A DNA stretch of 64,000 nucleotides from Adiantum capillus-veneris (GCA_014529385.2 CM043950.1:149674945-149738944), one strand, 5' to 3'; numbered from the stretch's first letter, positions 52,106-63,225 are shown. Notes: generated by a model not told the origin, from the sequence alone. Numbers and translations: made by a program.

Positions 52106-53742
52106 CCCATGAAGTCCATGATGCTAGAGAAAGCTTTAGCCGGGACACAGGAGCAATGAGAATGGTAGCAGACCATAGACGTATGAGACCATCTCAAGTA
52201 GCGAAGTGTATGCCAAAGAAGTATGGTGGTTCAGGAGATCCGTATGCTCATGTGTCACTCTTTAAGCAAGTCTTAAGAGCTGATCAGATAACTGATTTCC
52301 ATACACAATACGAGGGATTTGGTCTTACTCTAGAAGGTACGGCATTGACATGGTTTCAACCACTGAACATAGGGGGATTCCATGACATTGACCATTTGCT
52401 AAGAGAGTTTGCTGAGGAATTCTCAAAACGAGGGATTAAGCACAATACGGTCTCACAAATATATGCTTTTAAACAGAGAGAACACGAAAAAGTGAAGGAG
52501 GCTTCACTTCGCTTCAAACAATACATTGAGAGATGTCCAGTACGTGAACGACCACAAGATGACAGACTATCTGTTCTCTTTATTGAGGGACTGAGAAACG
52601 ACACTCTCAAGAAGGACTTGCAATTGAAAGCTTGTACAAGTTTCGAGCAAGTAACGAGAGAAGCATTGTACTTAGTGGATAACTGTACGGTTTATGGAGA
52701 GGTGTCAGCGGATACAGATTTTGCATCCAGTAGCTCCTCCTCCGTAGTGAGCAAGACTACCACTAAAAAGAAGGTTCAAACAACAACCATGCCAAATGTA
52801 GAGCAAATGATAGAAGATGCTCTAAAAAGGATGGCACCATACCAAAAACCATTGCCAAAAACACTGAAATGGTGTGCTATTGAACAAAAATGGACAAACC
52901 ATCCAACAGAGGATTGCTATTACAACAAAGGTTATGTAAGGGAGCGTCAGTATGCACCTCCTGCTCAATTAGCACCACCTCAAGTACATCCAGTACCTCG
53001 ATACCCAACGGGAAATGTACCAGGACCTATGGGGATAGAAAGACCGCAACCGGTATTGGGACAACAACCACCTTTACCAGGAGCAAGATCAGTGGGCATT
53101 AGATATGCACCAACCTTAGAGAATCAGGAAGAACAAGCCCTAGTGCCTGTTCAAGCATATTATGAAGAATCTGGTGCACACATGTCTCCAACTGTGTATT
53201 ACCCACCAGAAGAACCCAAACAACCAGAACCATGGGGCATGATGGGGAATGTTGGAACCCCAACAGTTACAAGTGCTACTGATGAAGAGAGATACAATTT
53301 GGACGCAAGAACATTGATGTTCATAGCTCATGGAGGGTTAACAGGACAAAGACCATCCTATCCACAAAGGACGAATCAAATGGGACCAAGACCAGCACTA
53401 GGACCCTGTTACAAGTGTGGAGGTGACCATCTGATGAATGTTTGTCCACATACGGAAATCATTAGAATTAACGCTTATTGCACTGAGTGTGGGGTTACTC
53501 ACTTCATTGAGGATTGTTCAAAGAATCCAAACAAAGTGCAAAAGACGACATTGAATATGCTAGAAACTATTCCTACCAGCAGTGGGTCTGAAAATGAAAC
53601 TCTGATACCAACGCAAGTTGTTACTAGAGCTCAAGCTAAGAAAACCACTAGAGAACCTGAGAATGGAAAGTTAGCGACTGAAATGGTTAGTCAAGGACCG
53701 CGGAGTCAGAAAAACACATGGAAGCTAGAAAAGCACGCATGA
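51979..53742 (+). CDS. Element A gag ORF 2 (capsid and nucleocapsid)
   Basis: Frame -1 relative to ORF 1, 587 codons. Residues ~70-230 are the Gag capsid domain: YAHVSLFKQVLRADQITDF, LTWFQPLNIGGFHDIDHLLR, EFAEEFSKRGI, KQREHEKVKEASLRFKQYIE and SVLFIEGLRNDTLKKDLQL. A Pro/Gln/Tyr-rich linker follows. Two closely spaced zinc fingers, CYKCGGDHLMNVC and CTECGVTHFIEDC near residues 476-520, have the spacing CX2CX3HX4C, one residue shorter than the usual CX2CX4HX4C. The frame continues as a Lys/Glu-rich coiled coil in another frame after 53742. Would form the particle shell around the RNA. Confidence 0.8.
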   Translation: MDTNRGSAVPIHTYTTPGPRFEAEPSHLPPSTRFRAGEPTRVTHEVHDARESFSRDTGAMRMVADHRRMRPSQVAKCMPKKYGGSGDPYAHVSLFKQVLRADQITDFHTQYEGFGLTLEGTALTWFQPLNIGGFHDIDHLLREFAEEFSKRGIKHNTVSQIYAFKQREHEKVKEASLRFKQYIERCPVRERPQDDRLSVLFIEGLRNDTLKKDLQLKACTSFEQVTREALYLVDNCTVYGEVSADTDFASSSSSSVVSKTTTKKKVQTTTMPNVEQMIEDALKRMAPYQKPLPKTLKWCAIEQKWTNHPTEDCYYNKGYVRERQYAPPAQLAPPQVHPVPRYPTGNVPGPMGIERPQPVLGQQPPLPGARSVGIRYAPTLENQEEQALVPVQAYYEESGAHMSPTVYYPPEEPKQPEPWGMMGNVGTPTVTSATDEERYNLDARTLMFIAHGGLTGQRPSYPQRTNQMGPRPALGPCYKCGGDHLMNVCPHTEIIRINAYCTECGVTHFIEDCSKNPNKVQKTTLNMLETIPTSSGSENETLIPTQVVTRAQAKKTTREPENGKLATEMVSQGPRSQKNTWKLEKHA

Positions 53743-54584
53743 AGTTGAGAAAAGAACGTGAAGACGCTATTCTAGCTGAGGAACTAAAGCGAACTAAAGA
53801 TAGATTAGAAAAACTTGAGAGTCAAACGGGAAACGAGAGATGAGCCCGGAAAGAACGAAACAAAGAGTATCACAGAAACAACGAGCTTAAGCTCAGGGGG
53901 ATCAGTGCTAGTTGACAAAGTACACGAACCATTGGACGCACTGATGAGAGCTTACGAAGCTAGGTTAAAGAACAACCAACACAAGAACAGAGGTGGATGA
54001 CATACCCAAACGCGGAATTGGAAAAGCAGAGACTTGAAATGTGCCAGAGAATGATCGAGACTGCACAAGCCTTATTAGAACCACCAAAAGAAACAATGAA
54101 TTGTGGAACGGAAAACCCAATTCAGCAAGAGACTGTCGTTTCACGGGTAGCTGAAAAGACTCCCAGTGCACAAAAGCCTGAAAATATACACAAGGATGAC
54201 CGCATAGTGTTGAACACAACCGATCAGGAGATAGAGAGTTTTCATCCAGTCATACCGAGGTCTTACGGAAGAGATGAGGATTACAATGAATTTTGGAAAC
54301 AAGTGAGAGAGGCAAACTTTGCAAACGAGCTAAGTTGCCAAGCTAATCAGACAAATTGGGAAAAGGACATCAGGAATCCTCCCATAGTGGAATTTGAGGC
54401 AGGATCTCAAGTGGACTTGGATCTGCAATCTTACTGGGGAGATGGGGGCTCTGTTAGAACAATGGAGAGCAAACCTCATTCACTGAACACCTTACCTTCA
54501 TACTTAGGAGAGTATGAAGCAAAATCCGAGACTAGAGCACTTCCCTCACGAAGAATTTCATCAGAAAAAGTCATGGACTCGTAA
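53743..54584 (+). pseudogene. Element A gag-pol linker
   Basis: Coding-like but broken. RKARMKLRKEREDAILAEEL and KRTKDRLEKLE (coiled coil, to a TGA near 53839) are followed, in other frames, by KVHEPLDALMRAYEARLKNN and, from 53997, NAELEKQRLEMCQRMIETAQ and GRDEDYNEFWKQVREANFAN. The last frame is in phase with the protease ORF and separated from it by a single TAA at 54582-54584. Confidence 0.6.
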
Positions 54585-54587
54585 GGA

Positions 54588-56126
54588 TTGATAGAGATCT
54601 TGTCAACACCAGTGACATGCACTATCACTCTAGCTGAGCTTTTGAGGCTAAGACCATATATGTGGACCACTGTAGGAAAATGCTTGGAGAAATTCGGGAT
54701 AAAAGACCCAACATCGAGACTGAAAGAGGGTATACAAGAGCTGAGTAAACCACAAAAGAACGCTAAGCCTGTACCCTTAAACAAGGTCGGAGAGTATTGC
54801 GAAGGTGAAGAGGGGAATACAACCTTACCAGTTGAATTCCAAGGAGTGAACACGATGGCAATACTAGATAGCGGAGCTGGGGTAGCCATTGCTACAAAAG
54901 AAATCTGGAAAAAATGGGCGAAACCAGCAATAAGGAAGACTAGGTTGAAACTCCAATTAGCAGATGGACACATGGAGAAACCTATGGGGTTATTAGAGAA
55001 AGTTGTAGTGACTTCTTGCGGCATTGAATACGAGCATACTTTTGCTATTGTCGATTTTGGCAAGGAGAATAACTATGATATCATATTGGGAAGACCATTC
55101 ATGAGACAGTTGAAAATGGTCCAGGATTGGGGCTACGATCACATATACCTGAGAAATATGAAAACCACTACACGTGTGAACCTGAAAGACCATAGCTACA
55201 AAGATGTGAACCGAACACTCGTGGAGGAGTTTGATTCAGCTACTTTGGCGGGATCCGAATTTCCAACTTGGTTAGGTAAACCCAAGGAGTTATGGATGTG
55301 TGGAGCTTCGAAATGTGGAAGTCTGAAACGAGAAGAATGTGTTTTAGAAAGGGCTATCGAAGACGAAACTTATATAGGAGAACCCTTTCCAGAGGACACG
55401 CTTGAACCATTAGAATGGACACACTTTCTAGCAACCCTAGATATTTGTGCAATTCCGAATGGTCCCACAACAAAATTTTGCGACAAGGACGGGTACGACG
55501 TGGTTCCGTACTTCATGTTGAGAACTGTACTCGAAAAAGAAACTGAAAAGAACGATACACTGGAAAAGGAAGATGAAGAGGAGGTGTTTCACGACATTTC
55601 CGATCATCCTGAGTGGGGAAATGAAGCAGACAACGAGTCAAGGGACAATTCAAGCGGAAACGAAGAAACTATAACGGATGTCCAATTTTATGATTTTCCG
55701 AACCAAACTAAACAACGCCAGAAACGCTATAGAGCAAAGAGAAAAACAAAGGGGATTAGAACCAATCCGATGCCTAGAATAAGAGGAAAAAATCAATTCC
55801 TAATGCTAGTAAAGGCGGAAGATTGTGTTAAGGACAAGATTTCTGGAAGAATGAGAGGCAATGATCAAAAGAGCTTACGAAAAGACAAAAGAGGCTCAAG
55901 AAATCAAGTTCAAAGGAATGGAACGAAAATAGAAACAGAAAAATCAGAAAAGAACAAGCGCAACAGAGAACACACGGAGTCCAAGTTAGAACGTAGAAAC
56001 AAGTACAGAGAGCTCAAGAAAACTCTGAAAGAAGTTTGGACGACAGAAATTGAGAGTGGAGAGGACGAAAACGCCAAAATCAAGGAAAACATGGATGTTC
56101 CCTCTCACTATAGGAATTCACAATAG
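54588..56126 (+). CDS. Element A retropepsin (first protease) and pol N-terminal region
   Basis: A 512-codon frame. Protease: PVEFQGVNTMAILDSGAGVA (DSGA active site near residue 97), AIVDFGKENNYDIILGRPFM then RQLKMVQDWG, the usual flap and ILGRPF motifs. Residues ~190-330 have an unassigned acidic module (ECVLERAIEDETYIGEPFPE). A long Lys/Arg/Glu-rich, low-complexity stretch fills the C-terminus to 56126. Cleaves the polyprotein during particle maturation in functional relatives. The frame lies just after the single stop at 54582. Confidence 0.8.
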   Translation: MIEILSTPVTCTITLAELLRLRPYMWTTVGKCLEKFGIKDPTSRLKEGIQELSKPQKNAKPVPLNKVGEYCEGEEGNTTLPVEFQGVNTMAILDSGAGVAIATKEIWKKWAKPAIRKTRLKLQLADGHMEKPMGLLEKVVVTSCGIEYEHTFAIVDFGKENNYDIILGRPFMRQLKMVQDWGYDHIYLRNMKTTTRVNLKDHSYKDVNRTLVEEFDSATLAGSEFPTWLGKPKELWMCGASKCGSLKREECVLERAIEDETYIGEPFPEDTLEPLEWTHFLATLDICAIPNGPTTKFCDKDGYDVVPYFMLRTVLEKETEKNDTLEKEDEEEVFHDISDHPEWGNEADNESRDNSSGNEETITDVQFYDFPNQTKQRQKRYRAKRKTKGIRTNPMPRIRGKNQFLMLVKAEDCVKDKISGRMRGNDQKSLRKDKRGSRNQVQRNGTKIETEKSEKNKRNREHTESKLERRNKYRELKKTLKEVWTTEIESGEDENAKIKENMDVPSHYRNSQ

Positions 56127-56219
56127 AGGATAGGAAGGTGGTATTAACCCAACCTATTCGAGAGAGAAGGGAGAACGAATCTTATGACGGACCGGAGGAT
56201 GCAAAAAAAGTGATTTAGC

Positions 56220-57150
56220 AGCTCTCAGGTGAGACACCTAGACCGTGTACATAGCCACAGATTTGTCTCCAGGCGAGGAAGAGAGACTTTTGAGTCTTCT
56301 CAGAGAGTATAGGGATGTGTTTGCATGGTCTTATAAGGACTTAAAGGGAGTTGACCCATCGATATGCCAACACACAATCCCACTAAAACAAGATGCAAAG
56401 CCTAGCAGACAGAGACCATACACATATAATGATACGTTTGCTAAGCGAATCAAAGAAGAGATAGATAAGCTAATGGAAGCTGAATTCATATACGAGATTG
56501 AACACACCGATTGGGTATCTCCGATTGTGGTAGTACCCAAGAAGAATGGAAACTCCGAGTGTGTGTCAACTTAAAGAAAGTGAATGCTGCAACAATCAGG
56601 GACAATTATCCCCTGCCGATAACTGATCATGTTCTAGAGTGTGTATCAGGGAAAACAACATACTCTTTTCTTGATGGTTTTTCAAATAACCAGCTAGCCA
56701 TAGCACTGGAAGATCAACATAAAACAGCTTTTGCAACGGAGTGGGAATTTATGCTTATAGGTTATGCCTTTTGGTCTAACCAATGCTCCCGCAACCTTCA
56801 GAGGCTGATGACGCATGCTTTCAAAGAATACTTAAGGTTGTTTCTAGAAATATACATGGATGATTATGTGTACATTCTCTTCTGAGAGATGAGCATCTAG
56901 AACACCTAAGAAAAGTATTTGAGAAATGTAGGACATATCGCATTTGTCTCAACCCTGAGAAATGTGTGTTTATGGTCCGACAGGGCAGAATTCTGGGACA
57001 TATTGTCTCACAAAACGGAATATCCACGGATTTTAGAGAAGATAAAAGTTATAGTGGATATGCCTAGACCAACCAATGCGAAACAAGTACAGAGCTTTAT
57101 GGGACATTGCGGATATTATAGACGATTCATTACATGTACGCTATAATAGG
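56220..57150 (+). pseudogene. Element A reverse transcriptase
   Basis: Motifs in order but across frames: SLLREYRDVFAWSYKDLKG, EEIDKLMEAEFIYEIEHTDW, SPIVVVPKKNG, RVCVNLKKVNAATIRDNYPL, LIGYAF then a degraded FGL/NAP segment, AFKEYLRLFLEIYMDDYVYI (YMDD catalytic), HLRKVFEKCRTYRICLNPEK and RILGHIVSQNGIS. Frameshifts near 56550, 56760, 56885 and 57050. Copies the RNA into cDNA in an active copy. Confidence 0.85.
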
Positions 57151-57179
57151 CCAACCACTTTACAGGCTAATAGTGAACT

Positions 57180-57697
57180 TTGAATGGACAGAGGAGTGTG
57201 AGAATCGTTCAAGAAATTGAAAGAGGCACTCATTACTGCTCCAGTCTTGAAATCACCAGATTGGGAGAAGATATTCCATGTGCATATAGATGCTTCGGCA
57301 TATGCAATAGGATGCATTCTGGCTCAGCCAGAAGAAGGAAATGGATTTTCCTATCTGTTACGCCAGTCGACAGCTCAACAATGCAGAGAAAAATTACACC
57401 ACAACAGAGCGAGAGGGATTATGAATGATATATGCTGTGAAAAAATTTCGGCATTATCTTCTAGCCAACAAGTTTGTGTTTTTTACGGATCACCAAGCCT
57501 TGCTCTACCTAGTGAATAAACCATGCAATACCGGGAGAATAGTGAGATGGTTCATTATCTTACTGGAATTCGACTTCACGGTAGTAGTAAAGAAAGGAAA
57601 AACACATCTTAGAGCTGATCATCTTTCGCGATTGACGAATGGAGAAGACCCTATAGGAGTAGATGACGACATGCCAGACGCGTACTTTTCAACATAG
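57180..57697 (+). pseudogene. Element A RNase H
   Basis: KEALITAPVLKSPDWEKIFH then VHIDASAYAIGCILAQPEEG (catalytic D), SRQLNNAEKNYTTTEREGL, then MIYAVKKFRHYLLANKFVFF, TDHQALLYLVNKPCNTGRIV and KTHLRADHLSRLTNGEDP. Two frames are used. No second (archaeal-type) RNase H is seen between here and integrase, unlike element H. Confidence 0.85.
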
Positions 57698-57975
57698 AAA
57701 TGATACCGAAGTGGTCTCAAAATGTCGTTAACCTATTAACCTATGAGGAGAGTTCGATAGAAGAAATACAACCAGAAACATATTGCTATTCAGCAATCCA
57801 AGAATCTTCAATTGGTTGCAGGAAGGTTGTATCAATTGGGAAATGATCATGTTTTACGACTATGCATCAATCCTGAGGAATATAATATATATGTGCGCGA
57901 AGCACATGTTCAGGAATGTGCATTTCATTGTTCAAGAAGGAACACATATAGGAATTTGTTACAATTGGGAGTCTA

Positions 57976-59405
57976 TTGCCAGGAATGAAAGAAAGCGTAC
58001 ATGAATATGTCACTGTATGTATTGTATGTTCATCAAAACCGCCAGCAGAGTATTCGACATTATATCAGATAATGATCGCTCCGGAATGGAGTCAGTATAT
58101 TGTTGAATATCTCACAAATAGAACTTTCCCAGAAGGAACGTCAAAAGCTCGTCAGAAATCTGTAGAGACAGAAGCTAGAGATTACGCTTTAATAGGAGAT
58201 CAACTCTATAAGAGAGGTAAAGACAACCAGCTTAGGATTTGCGCATCAGAGTCTGAGTATGTGATAATCCTGGAGCAAGCTCATGGAGGAGTAGGTGGAG
58301 GCCATTTCTCAGGTGATAAGAAACAAAACTTTGTCTTAGCCGCGGGAATATGGTGGCCAACATTACATATGGACGCTGAGGAATACGTTAAACGGTGTGA
58401 TTACTGTCAGCGGACCAAAGTACCACTTAAAAGAGATGATATGCCGCTTAGACAATGATGGGGGCAAGAGCTTTTGCAAAATGGGGGATTGATTATGTCG
58501 GACCCATTTCACCTCCTGCATATAAGACTCATGCACAATACATCATTGTGGCTACAGACTATCTAACAAAGTGGGTCGAAGCAAAGGCAACTCAAAAAGC
58601 AGATGCCAGGACCACGGCACAATTTCTATATGAATACGTCTTTGTACGATATGGATTGCCAATAGAAATTGTGAGTGATCGAGGCACACATTTTATAAAT
58701 GAAGTGATAGATACTTCTAGATGAATTCATGGTAATCCATAGGAAATCAGCCCCGTATCATCCACAAACAAACGGACAAGCTGAAGCAACAAACAAAACC
58801 ATATGCACGATCCTTACGAAGATTGTATCTAAGTCGAGAACTGACTGGGACGAGAAGTTGCATTCAACATTATGGGCATATAGGGTAGCATATAAAACAT
58901 CGATAGGAACGACCCCATATAACATGGTTTTTGGGCTAAATGCTATCTTACCAATAGAATTCTTGATTTCAACCTTAAGGGTGGCTAAGGATCTAGAGTG
59001 GACAGGGCACGAGCTGTCTGATAGAATAGATGACCTGGAAAAGCTAGACGAGCTTCGCCTAAAAGCAGTAGCTTCTCTCTACACTCAAAAAAGGCGACAA
59101 AAAGAATTTTTTGATAAGCATGTGCGGACTAAAGAGTTTAAGGTTGGGGACTATGTCCTAGTTTACACTTTGAAACAGCATGCTAAGAAGCTTAAAAGCG
59201 AGGGATGGGACCTCTGGTGATTAAAGATCTATCACCAAGTGGAGCCGTCAAGCTTGCTACATTAGACGGAGAAGAAATGCCCAATTGGATTAGTGGATGC
59301 AGAGTGAAAAAGTATCTTTTGCCGCTAACCAAGACATGCTTCTCAAAATACATCAAGAAAAGCTGCGTGTCCAGAAAAAGAAAAAGATTGAGGAGGAAGC
59401 GCAAG
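57976..59405 (+). pseudogene. Element A integrase with GPY/F-like module
   Basis: Zinc region LEQAHGGVGGGHFSGDKK and VKRCDYCQRTKVP (HHCC). Core: KWGIDYVGPISPPAYKTHAQ (D), LPIEIVSDRGTHFINEVI (D) and TNGQAEATNKT (E), then LWAYRVAYKTSIGTTPYNMV FGL in one run. C-terminal module: KVGDYVLVYT and GPLVIKDLSPSGAVKLATLD near 59207. Frame changes at about 58455, 58725 and 59200 are single-base; all catalytic residues are present. Inserts the cDNA into chromosomes. Confidence 0.85.
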
Positions 59406-60029
59406 CCGAGGCGAAGGAAAGAATGGAGAAAAGAAGACTACTGCGTCAGAAACAGCGCAATGAAGGAGCAATACGAATAAACGCAGTCAGTATAACACAA
59501 ATGGATAATGACAAAGAAGAACCCATCATTGAATGCAAAGTAGGAACCAACCAATCAAAGCAGAGCACTATTGGATTCAGGAGCTCAAGCTAACCTACTG
59601 TCACTCAGTTTGTATAGACAATTGACAAATGACACTAAACTACAAACTGCCAAGCAAGAGTTAAAGAGTTACTCTGAGAATTCAATCAAAACTGTCGGAT
59701 GCACAGTTTTACATATACAGATTAACCATTATGTGTATCCTCATATGTTTTACGTGGTTGAAGACCAAGCTACACAACATCCATTATTGCTAGGACAACC
59801 ATGGCAGAAGCAATACAATGCAATGATTGACTGGAGTTCTAAATCAGTGCTTATCAAATACGAAGGTGAAAGTCAATCAGTTAAGTTCACCAAAGGAGAA
59901 GAGCCAACTCCAAAGGACGAATCCAAAGACAAAGGTAAACAACAACCAGAGAAAAAGAAGAAGCAATGGCAACCAAAAGTTTCTATACAACCGATTACTC
60001 TTCGACGAGGAATTCTCAACAGTGGATAA
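59297..60029 (+). CDS. Second retropepsin-like domain, downstream of integrase
   Basis: A charged helix-like stretch (LRVQKKKKIEEEAQAEAKER, to about 59555) changes frame into ALLDSGAQANLLSLSLYRQL, an aspartic-protease active site (DSGA). Beta-strand text follows, VGCTVLHIQINHYVYPHMFY, then HPLLLGQPWQKQYNAMIDWS, equivalent to the ILGxPWL motif near the protease C-terminus. So this is a second complete-looking retropepsin fold (about 110 residues) in the same element. It is unlike the first protease in sequence. A Lys-rich tail follows (KGKQQPEKKKKQWQPK). It could be a captured protease domain, a gag-protease fragment of another element, or a lineage-specific module. Confidence 0.65.
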
Positions 60030-60418
60030 GGAAGACAAGCAATAATATAACAGCTCAACCTTGGGAAAAAACGGAGTCAAAGTTGGTATGGAGACCAAAA
60101 AAGGTTGTGCCAGAGAACACAAAGGTGGAAAACAGAGTCTTCAATACCAGACAACAGAGTGATTCCAGACAATCAAGGACAGTGAAACAGATCTGGATTC
60201 CAAAGAAGTTCATGACGGCACAAAGCTATAGCAAGCAAATTTGGATCCCAAAGATTTGTAAACAGGAACTCCCTTCAGTACAATCAACGGAAACTCCTAG
60301 GTATTTCAAGTCGAGGAAATCAACACAAAGAGCAAAGCAGGTTTGGGTCGCAAAGAGTTTGTGGCAAGCACAAGTGAAGCGGAAGCAGATTTGGATTGTA
60401 AAAAGAACAACAAGGTAA
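59966..60418 (+). other. Basic WxxK-repeat tail
   Basis: A 150-codon frame overlapping the end of the second protease in another frame. WIRK, WRPK, WIPK, WIPK, WVAK and WIVK occur with Trp at residues 20, 42, 77, 93, 127 and 143. The last five are spaced 35, 16, 34 and 16 residues, an internal repeat of about 50 residues. Motif core KQIWIPK. Very basic, so RNA or chromatin binding is conceivable. It is either the shifted C-terminus of the second protease ORF or its own reading frame. Confidence 0.5.
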
Positions 60419-60559
60419 AGATGAATCCATCTACTGATTCTACTACCAAAGTGCCAAAACCAACCAACCCCGACCACCAATCCTTCAATCAAACAAAGAG
60501 CAGCTTTATTGGAAAGACTGTTGTATCATCGCTCTGCAATTGCATTGGGAACTTATGAC

Positions 60560-62230
60560 CAAAACAACTACAATGCTTCGCCCACAGACACTTCATAGTC
60601 GTCCGGGAGGACTCAGACTAGGAAGGGGGGAGGTATACAGGTATACGGGAGTTACAAAGCTGCTACAAGCGCCAAAAACAAAGAAACAAAAAAGTTATAT
60701 TACAAGGGCAGTGTCTTACATGATTTTGCAATTTTTATGTTTGATTGCGGATATTGATAATATTTATGCCCTTATATACCTTGTTTTGCAACAAGAAGAG
60801 ATCAAATGATGAATTTGGGTCTCTAGACGTGTAAATATCACTAAATAAGAGTGTGTTTGGAGCTAAAAAGTGGAAAAAAGTGGTAATCCAAGTCCAAAAA
60901 TCACAAATAAGTGTATATTCATATACACAGGGTTACCAGCTATTTATCGTGTATGTTTGGAATTTTTTGGCTTCAATTTGCTATTTTCCTTTATTTTTTT
61001 ATGATTTTCTTAATAAAAGTAAAAGAAAAATAAAAAAGCAGGTGAAATGAGATCGGAAAAAATAAAAGAATAGACGGTGAGGGTCCTAATGACAAGGATA
61101 ACCCATGGTAAAAATTGGGTACAATTCTGAAAAAGTTGCGGAAAGCCCGAAATGACAGAATTTTGGCAAAGTGGACAGATTTCTCAGAAATAGGTCAAAC
61201 GGAGTCCAAATTGAGAAATTTCAAATCCTAATGTGCATTTCACGACGAGATAGGAGCACATGTCAAATTTGGTAACAAGTGATCCGGGAAGCCCGAAGTT
61301 AAGTATTTTTCACATCACTTTCAAGCTCATTTCCACTATTACCTTCTTGGAGAGAGCAAAGAGCACATAGGAGCATCCGACCTTCTACCGCCTTCTACGA
61401 GAGCTCAGAGGACACCAGACATGAGAGGTAGACTCGTTGCATAAGCTTTTGATGCTTATCGTTAACTTTTGTCGCGAAAACTGACCAAAACCAAGAAACA
61501 AGAGCAGACGGGGAATGGGGAAGAACGCTAGGTAGGGGCACAACCGCCTAACCAAACCTTGCAAGAACTTAGAGGTGGGTTACCCTAGCATAGAAGATGG
61601 GTTTCTAACACTCAAAGCTCGAGAAAGAACGACTTGAAAAACCCTAGGTCAACAGAGCCTGCAAGAGGCAAACAGGAAAAAGTTGTCGAAACGACACGAA
61701 ACTTCACAGGAAGTTCAACCACATCAAGTACAATGCAACCATGGAGTATCTCCAGGTTTGGATCACCAAAAGTAGGTCGGAACAACCGATTCGGCTGCGG
61801 ACACACAAAGCGTCATTTTGGCATAACGGCTAAATTGACGACCAAATGACATGAAACTTCACAAGCAGCTTCAAATATACATGGATGACTTATGTTTGCA
61901 AGCAAAACCCAAAAGAAAGCTGATTCACTTACCGATGGTGAAAAAGACGCTTTCGGGCAACCAAATGGAGAAAGATGGAGAACGGGGAGCCAAAGTCAAG
62001 TTCAACCAAATAGGTGGCTTCACAACATATCCAATGAGCTGGAAATGCAACTCTCGAGAAGAAAAGTTGAAGAAATTCAACTCCAAGGCAAAAAGACGAC
62101 TTCGGAGACTGAAATGCCTATAAGGGGGCTTTTTAGCTAAACTAATGACTTTTTAAGTTGAAAAACTAGTTAGCAGGGCTTAGGGCACTAGCACAAAGCA
62201 TTCTTTGCACAAAAAGACCAACATTTCAAG
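60560..62230 (+). other. Element A 3' region, non-coding
   Basis: No recognised protein. Contains a purine tract GGAAGGGGGGAGG at about 60631 with no LTR after it, a repeated GGAAAGCCCGAAATG / GGGAAGCCCGAAGTT 150 bases apart, and a repeated ACGAAACTTCACAGGAAGTT / ATGAAACTTCACAAGCAGCT at about 61697 and 61850. Short open frames are inconclusive. Confidence 0.5.
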
Positions 62231-62233
62231 AAA

Positions 62234-62257
62234 AGACATCATACGCGTATGATGTCT
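62234..62257. repeat. Palindrome copy 5 (24 bp perfect)
   Basis: AGACATCATACG plus its reverse complement, followed by CCAAGCATGATT as in copy 9. Confidence 0.95.
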
Positions 62258-62522
62258 CCAAGCATGATTATTTTCACATCCATTTCAACATTTGAGTGCA
62301 TAGCCTAATTCCACATGATTAATCACATCCTATGAACCAAGTATCATGAGAATTGGAGTTAGAAAACCCAAGGAAAACCAAAAAGACGCAAAGTAGGCCA
62401 TAAAATTGATTTTTGGTCCTAATTTTGTCAAAATAACTCCAAACTCATTGAAACTTTGTAGGATTGTTGATTAACACATCTATAAGCTATCTGGAACCAA
62501 AAAAGCACCATTTTGACACAAA

Positions 62523-62546
62523 AGACATCATACGCGTATGATGTCT
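62523..62546. repeat. Palindrome copy 6 (24 bp perfect)
   Basis: Same core, preceded by ATTTTGACACAAA as in copy 9. Confidence 0.95.
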
Positions 62547-62806
62547 ATTTGCACTTACAGAGCCAAAACTGCTCATTTGTCATCATACATCCATTATATA
62601 TATCTAATACATGCTACATATGAAGTTTGGAACCATTTGGTCAAGTGGATCACCCCATTAGCCCAATTGAGGGAAAATCCTTCATCCAAAGCCTATTTTA
62701 GCACAAATCCAACATACTCAAGTCCAAACCAAGATTTGAGTAGGGACAGTCCTTCACTAGTACATGGGGAGTCCACAGAACCAATCCCATGAAAAATTGA
62801 TGAAAA

Positions 62807-62830
62807 AGACATCATACGCGTATGATGTCT
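62807..62830. repeat. Palindrome copy 7 (24 bp perfect)
   Basis: Same core, preceded by ATTGATGAAAA as in copy 3. Confidence 0.95.
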
Positions 62831-62942
62831 CCAGAGCCATATTTAGCCCAAAATCTATCCAAACTTCATAAATCCACTGAATAAGCCTATCTAAAGCCAA
62901 ATCCAAGCTTATAGAGAAAATTTGGTCCAAAAATACACTAAA

Positions 62943-62966
62943 AGACATCATACGCGTATGATGTCT
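62943..62966. repeat. Palindrome copy 8 (24 bp perfect)
   Basis: Same core, 136 bases after copy 7. Confidence 0.95.
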
Positions 62967-63225
62967 CACTATGTGATTTTGGCACCTCAGGGCTTCAACC
63001 ACCAAACAGAAGTGATCTACATGCCATTTGAAGTGAACCACCAATTTTCTCCAATTTGGATCATAAAATCCAATTCCCTTTCAAAATTTTGCCAAGAGCC
63101 TGAACTGGACTAAACTGGCCAAAACTTGACCAAATGGGATCCAAACTCAAATCCAAGCATATGATACTCTCATGTATACACTATCAGCTACAAGCACAAC
63201 CAATATGAAGTTATTTTGACACAAA

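Noticed and set aside
61090-61400. A 3' LTR of element A near 61.1-61.4 kb
   Set aside because: No similarity to the 5' LTR, no PPT directly before it, and the element-like text and palindromes continue beyond it.
62922-63113. Short frames reading RHHTRMMS or YAYDVFF across palindromes
   Set aside because: They are translations of the palindrome in different frames; flanking codons are not conserved between copies.
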